From assembly GCA_900542835.1 (NCBI GenBank), contig UQPB01000014.1, positions 1 to 64,000 on the forward strand: a stretch of 64,000 nucleotides of DNA, in the 5' to 3' direction. The position numbers were made by a program, and so were the translations under genes. Every line of letters begins with the position of its first letter. Within the stretch, counting starts at the first letter, position 1. Below, in pieces: positions 16,930 through 26,113 of the stretch. The notes under the pieces are model-generated. The model searched no databases, was not told the DNA's origin, and worked only from the letters and a program-made list of their open reading frames with translations. Origin of the DNA: an uncultured Pelosinus sp. (GTDB lineage: Bacteria; Bacillota; Negativicutes; Sporomusales; Acetonemataceae).

Positions 16930-18618
16930 TTATACGTGGAACTTGTTCACTGCGGCGGCGAGGTCCTGGCCGATCTGCGCCAGCGCCTGGCTGGCGGCGG
17001 CAATTTCCTCCGTCGTCGCCGACTGCTCTTCGGTGGCGGCGGAAACCGTTTCCGTCCGGGCCGCCGTTGCCTTGCTGATTTCATATATCGACTCGACCGA
17101 CTCAATGATTTGCCTGTTCTCGTCAAGGGTGCGCTGCAGCGTCGCCGCCGTTTCACGGCTTTGGGCCGACACTTGTCCGGCAAAACGGGAAATTTCCGCA
17201 AACGCCTGTCCGGCCTGATCGACAATGGCCGTACCGTCCCTGACCACCACGGTGCCGTTACTGATAGCGTCAACCGCCCGGCCGGTATCGGTCTGGATCT
17301 CGCCGATCAGCAGGGAAATCTGTCTGGCCGCGTCCTGTGATTGCTCAGCCAGCTGGCGTACCTCTTCCGCCACCACGGCAAAGCCGCGCCCCTGTTCGCC
17401 GGCTCTGGCCGCCTCAATCGCGGCGTTTAACGCCAGCAGATTTGTCTGGCCGGCGATGGCGGTAATCAGGTCGACAATTTTACCGATTTCCTGTGAGCGT
17501 TCACCCAGGCTTGTCACCATGGCGGCGGAATCGGTTACGACTGTGTTGATCGCGGTCATCTGCCGCACCGCCTCCTTGATCGACTGACCGCCGGTTTCGG
17601 CCGCTGCCGCTGACTGCTCCGCCAGCAGCAGCGCTTGGCCGGCGTTGGCCGCGTCCTGCTCAATTTTAGCGCCGATTCGCCGGGCGATGGCGGCGGTCTG
17701 ACTGAGCGAGCCGGACTGCGCTTCCGCGTCGCCGGCGACCTCGCTGATAACCTGTGCCACCTGGTTGGACGCCTGCGCCGATTCGGCGGCGCTGGCGGAA
17801 AGCTGCTGGGTAGAGGCAATCATGTTGTCGGCGCAGCCCCGCACCTGCAGCAGGATGACGCGCAGCTCGGCCAGAAACTGATTGACGGCCGCGCCAAGCT
17901 CGCCGATCTCATCGTTTCCGGCAATGGCGATCTGGCGTCGCAGGTCGCCGCCGCTGTGCGCCAGGGTCTGCAGCTCCTGCTGCAGGCTGTTGAGCGGCTT
18001 GAGGATTTGGCGGGCGGCCAGCATGCTGATGCCAATAGCGGCGACGACTGACACCGCCGTCAGCGCCAGCATCAGTGTCATCAGCAGCTTCGCCTTTGCG
18101 GCCGCGGCGGCGGTTCGCGCGGCGGCGATAGCATCATTAGCAGCGGCCAGTTCGTTAAAGCTGGTCTCGAGCTGCTTGCGGGTGCTGCGGCCTTCGCCGA
18201 AGGATAATTGCTGGGCCTCCGCTGTCTTGCCCGCCGTGTATAGATCGATAACCTGATAATTGATCTGGGTAAATTTGCCGTGAGCCTGCTCAATCTGTAC
18301 CAATAATTGCTTTTCCGCGTCCGAGTCGGTCAGCTGGCGCACAATCGCCAGGCGCTGTTTGATTTCTGCCGCTTTTTCGCCGATTTCGCGGCGGAATTCC
18401 GGCTTGCCGGTGAGCAGAAAGCCCCGCTCGTCGTTAGCCTGTCCGGTAAAATAATACTGAATCTCTCTTAACGCCACAACTGTCGCGTTGTCGTCGGCGA
18501 TTATGGACTGGTATTGGCCTCTAATCACACTGAATCCGTATATCCCGAGGCCTGCGACCATACCGACCAGCAGGATGAATACGAGATATCCCGCCAGCAG
18601 CTTTGCTTTGATTTTCAA
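16930..18618 (-). CDS. Methyl-accepting chemotaxis protein
   Basis: This 562-aa chemoreceptor has an N-terminal helix (LLAGYLVFILLVGMVAGLGIYGF), a ~150-aa four-helix-type periplasmic sensor (about 35-185), a second helix (LLMTLMLALTAVSVVAAIGISML), a HAMP domain and a cytoplasmic signalling domain. The signalling hairpin AAIEAARAGEQGRGFAVVAEEVRQLAEQS is clear. The start is TTG at 18618, supported by AAAGGAG eight bases upstream; no better start exists. The ligand is unknown. No chemotaxis kinase is nearby, but two CheX-type phosphatases are encoded about 8 kb away. Confidence 0.95.
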   Translation of the reverse strand: MKIKAKLLAGYLVFILLVGMVAGLGIYGFSVIRGQYQSIIADDNATVVALREIQYYFTGQANDERGFLLTGKPEFRREIGEKAAEIKQRLAIVRQLTDSDAEKQLLVQIEQAHGKFTQINYQVIDLYTAGKTAEAQQLSFGEGRSTRKQLETSFNELAAANDAIAAARTAAAAAKAKLLMTLMLALTAVSVVAAIGISMLAARQILKPLNSLQQELQTLAHSGGDLRRQIAIAGNDEIGELGAAVNQFLAELRVILLQVRGCADNMIASTQQLSASAAESAQASNQVAQVISEVAGDAEAQSGSLSQTAAIARRIGAKIEQDAANAGQALLLAEQSAAAAETGGQSIKEAVRQMTAINTVVTDSAAMVTSLGERSQEIGKIVDLITAIAGQTNLLALNAAIEAARAGEQGRGFAVVAEEVRQLAEQSQDAARQISLLIGEIQTDTGRAVDAISNGTVVVRDGTAIVDQAGQAFAEISRFAGQVSAQSRETAATLQRTLDENRQIIESVESIYEISKATAARTETVSAATEEQSATTEEIAAASQALAQIGQDLAAAVNKFHV

Positions 18619-18895
18619 AATGACAACTCCTTTAACGTTCCGTCCTGACCGGTCCCGGCTTCGCTGTTCGCCTGCGGCCCTTGCCGGCTGCGGCCGCCTA
18701 ATGATCCACTCAAGCGTTTTGAAAACTTCGATGCATTTCCGGCATTATCCTGCCTCGGTAAAGCCCCCTGCTTCCGGACCGGGAATCCGGTGGGCAAGCG
18801 GCCGCTGGGGCGGTCAGGCGCCCGTCGCTGTCAAAAGCCGGCCGGCCGGCATACTCTACTGAAGATGCTAACAATGATCGCGGGGGTGGCGGATA

Positions 18896-19168
18896 ATGTG
18901 TCGCTGCATGCAGTTTCTCCATGATTACTGGATCGGTGTAATTATGTGCATGATTTTCTGTGTCTTTTTGCTGTGGGCGTTCGGCTACCTGGCCAACGGT
19001 CTTTACGGCTACAGCTTCGAGCTCCAGTCCTGCTGGACCGGACTGTCTACCGTCGGCAGTGCCGGCTTTCTGGCCGCAATCAAGTACCTGATTGACAGTA
19101 CCTTCAATACGGCGCGGGGCACCGGACCGGTTAATCAGCCGGACGCGAATAAAGGCGCGGCGGAGTAA
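18896..19168 (+). CDS. Small membrane protein of unknown function
   Basis: This 90-aa protein has two hydrophobic segments: WIGVIMCMIFCVFLLWAFGYLAN (about 12-34) and a weaker one around LSTVGSAGFLAAIKYLID. A polar tail rich in Asn, Pro and Asp follows. It resembles small conserved proteins that I recall from Sporomusaceae, but I cannot assign a function. GGGGGTGG lies six to eight bases before the ATG; a second in-frame ATG at 18908 is also possible. A strong terminator closes it. It is divergent from the chemoreceptor. Confidence 0.7.
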   Translation: MCRCMQFLHDYWIGVIMCMIFCVFLLWAFGYLANGLYGYSFELQSCWTGLSTVGSAGFLAAIKYLIDSTFNTARGTGPVNQPDANKGAAE

Positions 19169-19208
19169 GCTTCTGCCGCTGCCGAACGGCCCATGGCCAG
19201 GGTCAAAG

Positions 19209-19254
19209 GAGGGTGCCGCCCCCTGTTTGCTGAGAAACAGGGGGCGGCACCCTC
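19209..19254. terminator. Very strong hairpin between convergent genes
   Basis: A perfect 20-bp stem (GAGGGTGCCGCCCCCTGTTT with its complement) surrounds a 6-nt loop. It lies between the plus-strand small membrane gene and the minus-strand alcohol dehydrogenase. The flanking T content is modest. Confidence 0.8.
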
Positions 19255-19282
19255 GCCATTTTCCCTTGTGCGGCCGTGCAGA

Positions 19283-20440
19283 TTATAATGCCTGTTCGAG
19301 GATTTTCTTCACCACATCAGGCGTAATATCGCGGTTTTCGCCCAGCTTGACCATGCCATGCTGCTTGAGGCTGGCAGCCACCGCCTCAATCGCCTCGGCT
19401 CCCAGGTCGTATTTGGACAATGCCGTGGGCAGGCCCATGGTTTCGAAGAAGGCTTTGGTTTTGGCGATCGCCTGCTCCGCCCGTTCGGCGTCGTCGCCCG
19501 CGGTCAGCTGCCAGACGCGTTCGGCATACTGCAGCAGCTTGGCCTGCTTCTGCTGCTTTCTCACCGTCAGCAGCGCCGGCAGGACAATCGCCAGTGTCTG
19601 GGCGTGGTCAAGACCATACAGGGCGGTAATTTCATGTCCGATCATATGGGTCGCCCAGTCCTGCGGCACGCCCTGGCCGATAAAGCCGTTCAGGCCCCAG
19701 GTTGCCGCCCACATCACGTTAGCCCGCACGTCATAGCTTTCCGGTTCCGCCAGCGCCTTCGGCCCTTCCTCAATCAGTGTCAGCAGCAGGCCCTCGGCAA
19801 ACCGGTCCTGTACCTTGGCGTCCACCGGATAGGTCATGTACTGCTCCATGACGTGGATAAAGGCGTCGACGACACCGTTGCCAATCTGCCTGTCCGGCAG
19901 CGAGTAGGTGTAAACCGGATCGAGGACGGAGAAGCGGGGATAAACGGCGGGACTGGCAAACGCCAGCTTCGCTTTCAGCGACAGGCGGCTGACCACCGCG
20001 GTCGGGTTCATTTCCGAGCCGGTCGCCGGCAGCGTCACTATCGTGCCAAAGGGAACGGCTTCCGTCACCGGCAGCTGTTCGCTGACAATCCGCCAGGGAT
20101 CGCCCTGCGTAAACGGCACTGCCGCGGCGATGAACTTGGTGCCGTCGATGACGGAGCCGCCGCCGATTGCCAGCAGATAGTCGTAGTTCTCGCGGCGGAT
20201 CGTTTCCACCGCCAGCATCAGGGTTTCATAAGCGGGATTCGGCTCAATGCCGCCAAATTCCCCCAGCTGATAATTTTTCAACACTTGTTTGACCTCGCCC
20301 AGCAGGCCGGTCTTCTTGACGCTGCCGCCGCCGAAGATAAGCAGCACCTTGGCGCCTGTGGGGATTACCTGCGGCAGTTTGGCAATCTGACCCTTGCCGA
20401 ACAAAATTTTCGTTGGGTTGGCAAACTCAAAGTTTTTCAT
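19283..20440 (-). CDS. Iron-containing alcohol dehydrogenase (YqhD/BDH type)
   Basis: This 385-aa group III alcohol dehydrogenase begins MKNFEFANPTKILFGKG, as in NADPH-dependent butanol dehydrogenase/YqhD enzymes. GGGSVIDGTKFIAAA is the nucleotide-binding motif. Metal ligands are expected from DAFIHVMEQY, the His in HMIGHEITA, and YGLDHAQTLAIVLPALL. It should reduce aldehydes to alcohols with NADPH. AAGGAGAGG precedes the ATG. No operon partner is apparent; the next gene upstream is the glutaminase on the same strand. Confidence 0.92.
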   Translation of the reverse strand: MKNFEFANPTKILFGKGQIAKLPQVIPTGAKVLLIFGGGSVKKTGLLGEVKQVLKNYQLGEFGGIEPNPAYETLMLAVETIRRENYDYLLAIGGGSVIDGTKFIAAAVPFTQGDPWRIVSEQLPVTEAVPFGTIVTLPATGSEMNPTAVVSRLSLKAKLAFASPAVYPRFSVLDPVYTYSLPDRQIGNGVVDAFIHVMEQYMTYPVDAKVQDRFAEGLLLTLIEEGPKALAEPESYDVRANVMWAATWGLNGFIGQGVPQDWATHMIGHEITALYGLDHAQTLAIVLPALLTVRKQQKQAKLLQYAERVWQLTAGDDAERAEQAIAKTKAFFETMGLPTALSKYDLGAEAIEAVAASLKQHGMVKLGENRDITPDVVKKILEQAL

Positions 20441-20594
20441 GCTATCCTCTCCTTGCTTTCGTGTCCGCCGTCAGGCCATTGCCGGACAGCCCCTGCTACT
20501 GTATACATTTCCCAGACGGCGCTGAAACTCCTGCAAGGCGATAACTTTTTCAAGCTTCATTTGCCGTCAACCAAGCAGCTGCTGCGGCTGACGG

Positions 20595-21515
20595 TCAATA
20601 AATGCTCAAATCCAGTTCCCGCGATAAATCCGCCAGAAAGCTCATGCCGGCAATGCTGTTGCCCTTGTCGTCAAGCAGGGGGCTGAACACGCCGATGCCC
20701 AGCTGGCCGGGGACAACCGCCAGGATGCCGCCGCCGACGCCGCTCTTGGCCGGAATACCGACAGTAGCGGCAAACAGGCCGGATTCATTGTATAAACCGC
20801 AGGTAGCCATAACCGCTTTGACGATCCGGCAGTTATCCTTGCTAAGCAGCCGTATGCCGCTTTGCGGATTGAGGCCATGGTTGGCCAATACGCCGCCGAT
20901 TGCCGCCAGGTCCTTGCAGGTGACACTGACCGAGCAAAGCCGGAAGTAGACGTCGAGCAAGTCTTCAATATCTTCCTTGATAATGCCGGTGCTGTACATG
21001 TAGTAGGCTAAGGCCCGGTTGCGGTTGCCGGTTAAGGACTCCGACCGGTAGACCCGGTGATTGACCGACAAGCCCGGGTTTCCCGCCATCGTCTGCATTA
21101 AAGCCAAAATCCGCTCAAATTTTTCGGCATAGCTGGCTCCCCGCACAAACGGAATTGTGGCGATCGCCCCGGCGTTAATCATCGGATTCAGCGGCTTGTG
21201 GGTATTTCTCGTTTCTAAGCTGGCGATCGAGTTAAAGCCGTCGGCGGTGGGCTCCACGCTGATCGTCTGCGCCAACTGCTCCAGATCATTGTCCAGCAGG
21301 GCGCAGGCAAAGGCAATAACCTTGGCAATGCTTTGAATCGTAAACGCGGCGTCAGCGTCGCCGGACGCGTAGCCGCGGCCATCGCGGATATCGATGACAT
21401 AGGCGCCCAGCAGCGCCGGGTTTACCTTGGCCAGTTCGGGGATATAGTCGGCAACTTTTCCGTTCACGCCGGATAGTCTGTTTTTGGCGAGAAGCCTGTT
21501 AATGACCGTCTGCAT
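20595..21515 (-). CDS. glsA: Glutaminase
   Basis: This 306-aa serine-dependent beta-lactamase-like glutaminase hydrolyses glutamine to glutamate and ammonia. The nucleophile motif Ser-x-x-Lys is in FTIQSIAKVIAF (near residue 63). Other family marks are NPMINAGAI, SESLTGNRNRALAYYM, and the C-terminal SGVGGGILAVVPGQLGIGVFSP. Length is standard for GlsA. It is adjacent to an M20 amidohydrolase, a YfcC-type transporter and glutamate dehydrogenase, which suggests use of glutamine/glutamate derivatives as nutrients. The ribosome site is weak. Confidence 0.95.
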   Translation of the reverse strand: MQTVINRLLAKNRLSGVNGKVADYIPELAKVNPALLGAYVIDIRDGRGYASGDADAAFTIQSIAKVIAFACALLDNDLEQLAQTISVEPTADGFNSIASLETRNTHKPLNPMINAGAIATIPFVRGASYAEKFERILALMQTMAGNPGLSVNHRVYRSESLTGNRNRALAYYMYSTGIIKEDIEDLLDVYFRLCSVSVTCKDLAAIGGVLANHGLNPQSGIRLLSKDNCRIVKAVMATCGLYNESGLFAATVGIPAKSGVGGGILAVVPGQLGIGVFSPLLDDKGNSIAGMSFLADLSRELDLSIY

Positions 21516-21540
21516 ACCGGATCCCGTCCCTATAGCCCGG

Positions 21541-22725
21541 CTATTCGCCGGGGAATTCTGCCAGCAGCCTTAATGCCGCCTGGACGCTCAGCTTCACGCC
21601 GATCGCAAGAGAATCCTCGTCCAGATTGAATTTGGGATGGTGCAGGGGGAAATCGCAGCCCTTGGCCGGATTGCCGGTGCCGATAAAAATGAAGCAGCCC
21701 GGCGCTTCCTGGAGATAGAAGGAGAAGTCCTCGCCGGCCATCAGTGGCGGCACCTTCGCCACCGCTTGCTTGCCCCAGACTTCTGTCACCGTTTCCTCAA
21801 CCATCCGGGTAACGGCCTCGTCATTAAACACCGGGTCGTAGCCATGATGATAAGCCAATTTATAGCTGGCGCCGTGGGTCTGGCTAATCCCGGCTATGAC
21901 AGCCTCAATCCGCTGCTCGGCCTGCTGCCGCACTGCCGGGCTGAAGCTGCGGACCGAGCCGCAGAAGCTGACCGTATCGGGAATCACGTTATTGGAGGTG
22001 CCGCCGTGGAAGGTCGTGATCGAAACCACCAGCTGCTCCATCGGATCGAGCGTACGGGCAACAATGTGCTGCAAATTCGTGACCGCCTGCGCGCCGATAG
22101 CAATCGGGTCGACTGTGAGGTGCGGCTGCGAGGCGTGGCCGCCTCTGCCCTGGACTGTCGCCTCAAACGTATCCGAGGCGGCCATCACCGGACCGTAAAC
22201 AATGCCGATTTTCCCTACCGGGATATGACTCATGACATGCAGGCCGAGAATCATGTCGACGTTCGCCAGCGCTCCGGCCTGAATCAGCTCACGGGAACCG
22301 CCGGGGAACAATTCTTCGGCGTGCTGGAAAATAAACCGGACTTCGCCCTTGATGTGCTGCCGCAGCTGGCAAAGCACGGCGGCGGTGCCCAGCAGCATGG
22401 CGGTGTGGCCGTCATGGCCGCAGGCGTGCATCACCCCCGGTGTTTGCGACGCAAACGCCAGACCGGTTTCCTCCTCGATGGCCAGCGCGTCCATATCGGC
22501 CCGCAGCGCCAGGACTTTACCCGGCTTATCGCCAATCAGGCGGGCCATGACGCTGGTCCGGGTGGGGCGAGACAGTTCCAGCCCGTTCAGCCTGCCGAGC
22601 TGATCATAGACAAACTGTGCGGTTTTTTCCTCCTGAAACGATAATTCCGGATTTTGGTGCAGGTGTCTGCGCCAGGCAATTACCTCCGCGGTTATCGTCG
22701 CGATCAATTTATCAATCGTCATCAT
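21541..22725 (-). CDS. M20 family metallo-amidohydrolase
   Basis: This 394-aa amidohydrolase is of the M20D/hippurate hydrolase type. It begins around WRRHLHQNPELSFQEEKTA and contains the metal site MHACGHDGHTAMLLGTA, the catalytic Glu pair in HAEELFPGG, GRGGHASQPH in the dimerisation/lid domain, and a final MAGEDFSFYLQEAPGCF. It cleaves acyl or aminoacyl amides (for example N-acyl amino acids or aminobenzoyl-glutamate-like compounds) in the cytoplasm. The ATG at 22725 follows GGAAGGAG; a second ATG is adjacent. It is divergent from a YfcC transporter that could import the substrate. Confidence 0.92.
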   Translation of the reverse strand: MMTIDKLIATITAEVIAWRRHLHQNPELSFQEEKTAQFVYDQLGRLNGLELSRPTRTSVMARLIGDKPGKVLALRADMDALAIEEETGLAFASQTPGVMHACGHDGHTAMLLGTAAVLCQLRQHIKGEVRFIFQHAEELFPGGSRELIQAGALANVDMILGLHVMSHIPVGKIGIVYGPVMAASDTFEATVQGRGGHASQPHLTVDPIAIGAQAVTNLQHIVARTLDPMEQLVVSITTFHGGTSNNVIPDTVSFCGSVRSFSPAVRQQAEQRIEAVIAGISQTHGASYKLAYHHGYDPVFNDEAVTRMVEETVTEVWGKQAVAKVPPLMAGEDFSFYLQEAPGCFIFIGTGNPAKGCDFPLHHPKFNLDEDSLAIGVKLSVQAALRLLAEFPGE

Positions 22726-22867
22726 TCCGACTCCTTCCTGACCAAAAAACAAATCTATTCCTTACTATTTCGCAATACAATAAAATAATATTCTAAAATC
22801 AGAATAGCATAAGCGGGCAAGGAATATCAAGAAATTTGTAAACGCTAATATTTGTGGAGAGGACTTC

Positions 22868-22897
22868 TTGACAATTTTATTCAAAGGCTCATATAAT
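22868..22897 (+). promoter_or_regulatory. Consensus housekeeping promoter for the YfcC-type transporter
   Basis: TTGACA at 22868-22873 and TATAAT at 22892-22897 are both perfect consensus, with an 18-bp spacer in an AT-rich stretch. The predicted transcript would begin near 22905, giving a leader of about 150 nt that includes a small ORF before the transporter. Confidence 0.8.
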
Positions 22898-22952
22898 TAT
22901 TTTAGAAATGTTTTCTTAACTGTTGCTAAAACAATAAAAATAAAGGAGGGGA

Positions 22953-23066
22953 ATGCGGCGTTGCCGGTTTAGCGTTTGCCTGAACCCGCGCGGCAAATGC
23001 GGTCGCGGCCGGCCAGAGCCGATTCAGCGGTGCCAAAATCAAATCAAGGGGGATTGTTGTGAATAA
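22953..23066 (+). CDS. Putative Cys-rich leader peptide upstream of the transporter
   Basis: A 37-codon ORF starts with ATG just after AAAGGAGGGG, the strongest ribosome site in this stretch, though the gap to the ATG is short (3 nt). It encodes a basic peptide with six cysteines (MRRCRFSVC...GDCCE). Its stop codon overlaps the first codons of the transporter gene, which starts at a GTG. Such overlap fits a leader peptide with translational coupling. It may also be chance, because the region is short and no homologue is known to me. Confidence 0.4.
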   Translation: MRRCRFSVCLNPRGKCGRGRPEPIQRCQNQIKGDCCE

Positions 23067-24480
23067 TTATACCGGAGGCGCGCCGAAGTGGTATGAAAAA
23101 ATACCCAGTGCATTTGTCATCTTATTTTTTATTATTTGCGCCGTCTGCGCCTTAACCTATGTTGTTCCGTCCGGTGAATTCCAGCGCACGATGGTTAACG
23201 GGCGCAATGTCGTCGTTGCCGGCAGCTTTACCTATATTGAAAAGACCGCCAATATGACTGTCGATATCTGGGGGCTGTTCAAGGCCATTCCTGTGGGCAT
23301 GGTCGCGGCCGGACCGGTGATGATGATCGTTTTCCTCGCCGGCGGCATGTTTAAGATCCTGGAACGCACCCGCGCCATCGAGAACGCAATCGGCATCACC
23401 ATCAGAACGATCGGCGTGTCGACAAAATCGAAACAACTGATGCTGGTGGTTCTTACCTTTGTCTTTGGCTTTTTTGGCGCCGTCGTCGGCTTTGAAAATG
23501 TCATTGCCTTTGTGCCGCTGGGCATCATGGTGGCGCTGGCTATGGGCTACGACCTGATGGTTGGTGCCGGCATTGTCATTGGCGGCGTCGCTATCGGCTT
23601 TGGCACCTCGCCAATCAACCCGTATTCGATCGGCATTGCCCACGCTATCGCCGAACTGCCGATCTTTTCCGGCATGGGCCCCAGAACCCTGTACTGTATT
23701 GTCTGTCTGTTGATTCTGATCCACCACATTTCCCAATACATGAAAAAGATCGAGACCAACCCGGCCATGAGCCTGGTTAAAGGCATATCGACAGACGGCC
23801 TGTCCATTGATAAAGAGCGCATAAACGACTACAAGCTGGATACCAGGGGCAAGCTGGTGCTGCTGCTGTTCGCCTCGTTTGTTGTCGTCATTGTCTTTGG
23901 CGTCATCAAATATAACTGGTATCTGACCGAGATTTCGGCCCTGTTTGTGCTGTACGCAATCCTGTTTGGCCTGATCGCCCGCTTTCATGTCGATGAAATT
24001 GCCAATACCTTTGTTCAGGGCGCCTCCGAAATTGCCGGCGGCGCGATGATTGTCGGCTTTGCCCGGTCGATCATGGTCATCCTGGAGCAGGGCAAAATCG
24101 GCGATACGATTATCAACGCGCTGGCGGCGCCGCTGGTCAATTTCCCGCCGGTGATATCGGCGATACTGATGACGCTGGTCCAAGGCGTGATTAACTTCTT
24201 TGTTCCGTCAGGCAGCGGTCAGGCGATGGCGACCATGCCGATCATTATTCCCCTTAGCGACCTGATTGGCGTCAATCGCCAGATCGCCGTACAGGCGTTT
24301 CAGATGGGCGACGGCTTTTTGAACCTGATCATACCGACCGCGGGCGGCCTGCTGGCAATGCTGGCGCTGGCCCGGGTCCCTTTTGACAAGTGGTGCCGCT
24401 TTGTCGTCCCGGTTGTCGTCAAATGCATGCTGGTCGGCTGGATCTTTTTGGCGATTGCCACCTACTATAACTGGCAGTAA
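23059..24480 (+). CDS. YfcC family (UIT/AbgT-like) carboxylate or amino-acid transporter
   Basis: This 473-aa polytopic protein has about 12 membrane segments. WYEKIPSAFVILFFIICAVCALTYVVPSGEF is the typical YfcC opening. Other marks are GFGTSPINPYSIGIAHAIAELP and VPSGSGQAMATMPIIIPLSDLIGVNRQ, whose Ser-Gly-Ser-Gly hairpin is a hallmark of the superfamily. It probably imports a carboxylate, amino acid or acyl-amino acid that the divergent M20 amidohydrolase then cleaves. The GTG start is supported by AAGGGGG. A consensus promoter lies upstream. Confidence 0.88.
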   Translation: MNNYTGGAPKWYEKIPSAFVILFFIICAVCALTYVVPSGEFQRTMVNGRNVVVAGSFTYIEKTANMTVDIWGLFKAIPVGMVAAGPVMMIVFLAGGMFKILERTRAIENAIGITIRTIGVSTKSKQLMLVVLTFVFGFFGAVVGFENVIAFVPLGIMVALAMGYDLMVGAGIVIGGVAIGFGTSPINPYSIGIAHAIAELPIFSGMGPRTLYCIVCLLILIHHISQYMKKIETNPAMSLVKGISTDGLSIDKERINDYKLDTRGKLVLLLFASFVVVIVFGVIKYNWYLTEISALFVLYAILFGLIARFHVDEIANTFVQGASEIAGGAMIVGFARSIMVILEQGKIGDTIINALAAPLVNFPPVISAILMTLVQGVINFFVPSGSGQAMATMPIIIPLSDLIGVNRQIAVQAFQMGDGFLNLIIPTAGGLLAMLALARVPFDKWCRFVVPVVVKCMLVGWIFLAIATYYNWQ

Positions 24481-24700
24481 GGCGGCCGCGCGAGAGGAAA
24501 AGGCAAAGAACGATTCCTCGAAGGACCCAGAGGGTAACGGAGACTCCGTTACCCTCTGGGCATTACTCGGTGTCCTCAGTGAAATCGTTCCGCCTAAGGC
24601 AGGGTGCGCGTAATACGCGCGCGTTTTTGGTTCCCCGTATCCTCCGTGCCCTCCGTGGCCCGTTTTCTTTTTTTCCCACTCCCGCTTGCCCCGTTCCCGC
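24481..24700. repeat. CTCCGTG-type dispersed element, copy at 24.5 kb
   Basis: It contains gaggaaaaggcaaagAACGATTcc, which is shared with the element at 6.5 kb. A 12-bp inverted repeat GGTAACGGAGAC/GTTACC and a second part with tatcctccgtgccctccgtggcccg follow. No gene is supported here. Confidence 0.65.
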
Positions 24701-24801
24701 TCTGGTCGAGAAAATTTTGCCTCGCCAGCTATTTCCCGTTTCAAAGTGGACCCGCTGCTAGTATAATTAAATACATGAATTTGCATATTGCGGGGGACAG
24801 C

Positions 24802-26106
24802 ATGGCACATAGAATCGGCATCATCGGGCCGACCCGGTCGGTAGAGCGGATCCTGGCGATCGCGCAAACATTTGAACACGCGATTGAATTTGTTCCGTTT
24901 CCGTTTGAGGATGAACGCGACATCATCGAAATCCTGCAGGAAAACCGGGAGGCGACCAACGGCTGGCTGTTTTCCGGCTCGGTCACCTATTTCATCGCCA
25001 AGGAATATCTGCCCACTGACGACAACATCGCCTATTGCGAACCGATGGGAGCCGGCTTCTACATTAATCTGCTGCAGATGGCGGTCAGCACGAACGCCCT
25101 GCCGCGGTTTTCTGTCGATATGTTCGAGTCCCTGATGGATATTGAACGCTTTATCCAGGAGACCGGCATTAACTGGCAGGATGTCCATATCCGCTATTAC
25201 CGGGCCCAATATGATCCGGAGGAGATCATTCAATTCCATCTTCAGTTGTGGCGGCAGGGGAAGATTGACGGCGCGATTACGGCGCTGCGCAGCGTCTATC
25301 ACGCACTGCAAACCCATGGCGTGCCTGTTTACCAGTTCACCCTGACCGAGCAGGAAATTTATCAGTCCCTGAAGATCATTATTGAAAAAGTTAAGGCGTC
25401 GTATTTTAAAACCACCCAGGTCGGCCTGGTGCTGCTGGAAATCGGCCGCTACGACGAAATCATTGAAAAAGCGAAAACCCCCTATGTGCTGCAGGCGCTG
25501 GAGTTGAAGCTAAAGGAGCTTTTGCTGCCGCTGTGCGAAAATCTTGACGGCTATTTGCTGGACAAGGGGACCGGTGTGTATGAGATCTTCAGCAGCCGCG
25601 GCGCCGTCGAACGGGAAATACCGATGCTGCGCAATACGGTGCAGCAGCTGTTTGCCGCTGTCGACTGCAAGGTGCCGGTTGCCGCCGGCATCGGCTACGG
25701 CGCCACCGTGTTTGCCGCCGGCCGCAACGCCCATTGCGCGATTCGCAACGCGCGGGAAAAACAGAGCAACGAGATCATCATCGTCCAGGACAACGGGGTG
25801 ATTGTCGAAGCCGGCAATGAGGAAACACAGGTAAGCTATTCGTATTACTCGCACGACCAGGAACTGCTGGACAAGCTGCACACCGCGGCGGTCAGCGTCA
25901 GGATCTATCAGAAGATCGCGGCCACCGTCCGGCGCATGGGCTGGGATACGTTTACCGCCATCCAACTGGCCAGGCAGCTGTCGGTTACGGAACAGAATAT
26001 CCGCCGCATCATGACCGGCCTTTGTACCGCCGGTCTGGCCGCGCACGCCGGCGAGGAGATCGCCGCCTCGCGCGGCCGGCCGGGGAAACTATACCGGCTG
26101 GTTTAA
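24802..26106 (+). CDS. Predicted regulator: nucleotidyl-cyclase-like central domain and C-terminal winged helix
   Basis: This 434-aa protein is of a family I cannot name. The N-terminal ~190 residues begin MAHRIGIIGPTRSVERILAIA and look like a Rossmann-type sensor domain. The middle (about 200-340) reads QVGLVLLEIGRYDEII... VPVAAGIGYGATVFAAGRNAHCAIRNAR, like a degenerate GGDEF/GTP-cyclohydrolase III fold but with no intact GGDEF motif. The end (about 370-434) looks like a winged helix (FTAIQLARQLSVTEQNIRRIMTGLCTAGL). It lies between the transporter and glutamate dehydrogenase and probably controls this catabolic cluster. GGGGGA precedes the ATG, and a TATAAT lies at 24762-24767. Confidence 0.65.
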   Translation: MAHRIGIIGPTRSVERILAIAQTFEHAIEFVPFPFEDERDIIEILQENREATNGWLFSGSVTYFIAKEYLPTDDNIAYCEPMGAGFYINLLQMAVSTNALPRFSVDMFESLMDIERFIQETGINWQDVHIRYYRAQYDPEEIIQFHLQLWRQGKIDGAITALRSVYHALQTHGVPVYQFTLTEQEIYQSLKIIIEKVKASYFKTTQVGLVLLEIGRYDEIIEKAKTPYVLQALELKLKELLLPLCENLDGYLLDKGTGVYEIFSSRGAVEREIPMLRNTVQQLFAAVDCKVPVAAGIGYGATVFAAGRNAHCAIRNAREKQSNEIIIVQDNGVIVEAGNEETQVSYSYYSHDQELLDKLHTAAVSVRIYQKIAATVRRMGWDTFTAIQLARQLSVTEQNIRRIMTGLCTAGLAAHAGEEIAASRGRPGKLYRLV

Positions 26107-26113
26107 ACGGAAC

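Noticed and set aside
18640..18870. Possible c-di-GMP riboswitch in the minus-strand leader of the chemoreceptor
   Set aside because: The stretch ggaagcagggggctttaccg resembles the 3' side of a GEMM motif, but the essential GGGACGCAAAGCC-like portion is absent.
19358..20686. A 442-codon plus-strand frame opposite the alcohol dehydrogenase
   Set aside because: The minus-strand dehydrogenase has all family motifs; the opposite frame has no ribosome site or recognisable domain.
23152..24183. A 343-codon minus-strand frame opposite the YfcC transporter
   Set aside because: It is Asp/His/Gln-rich antisense of a hydrophobic membrane protein, a common artefact.
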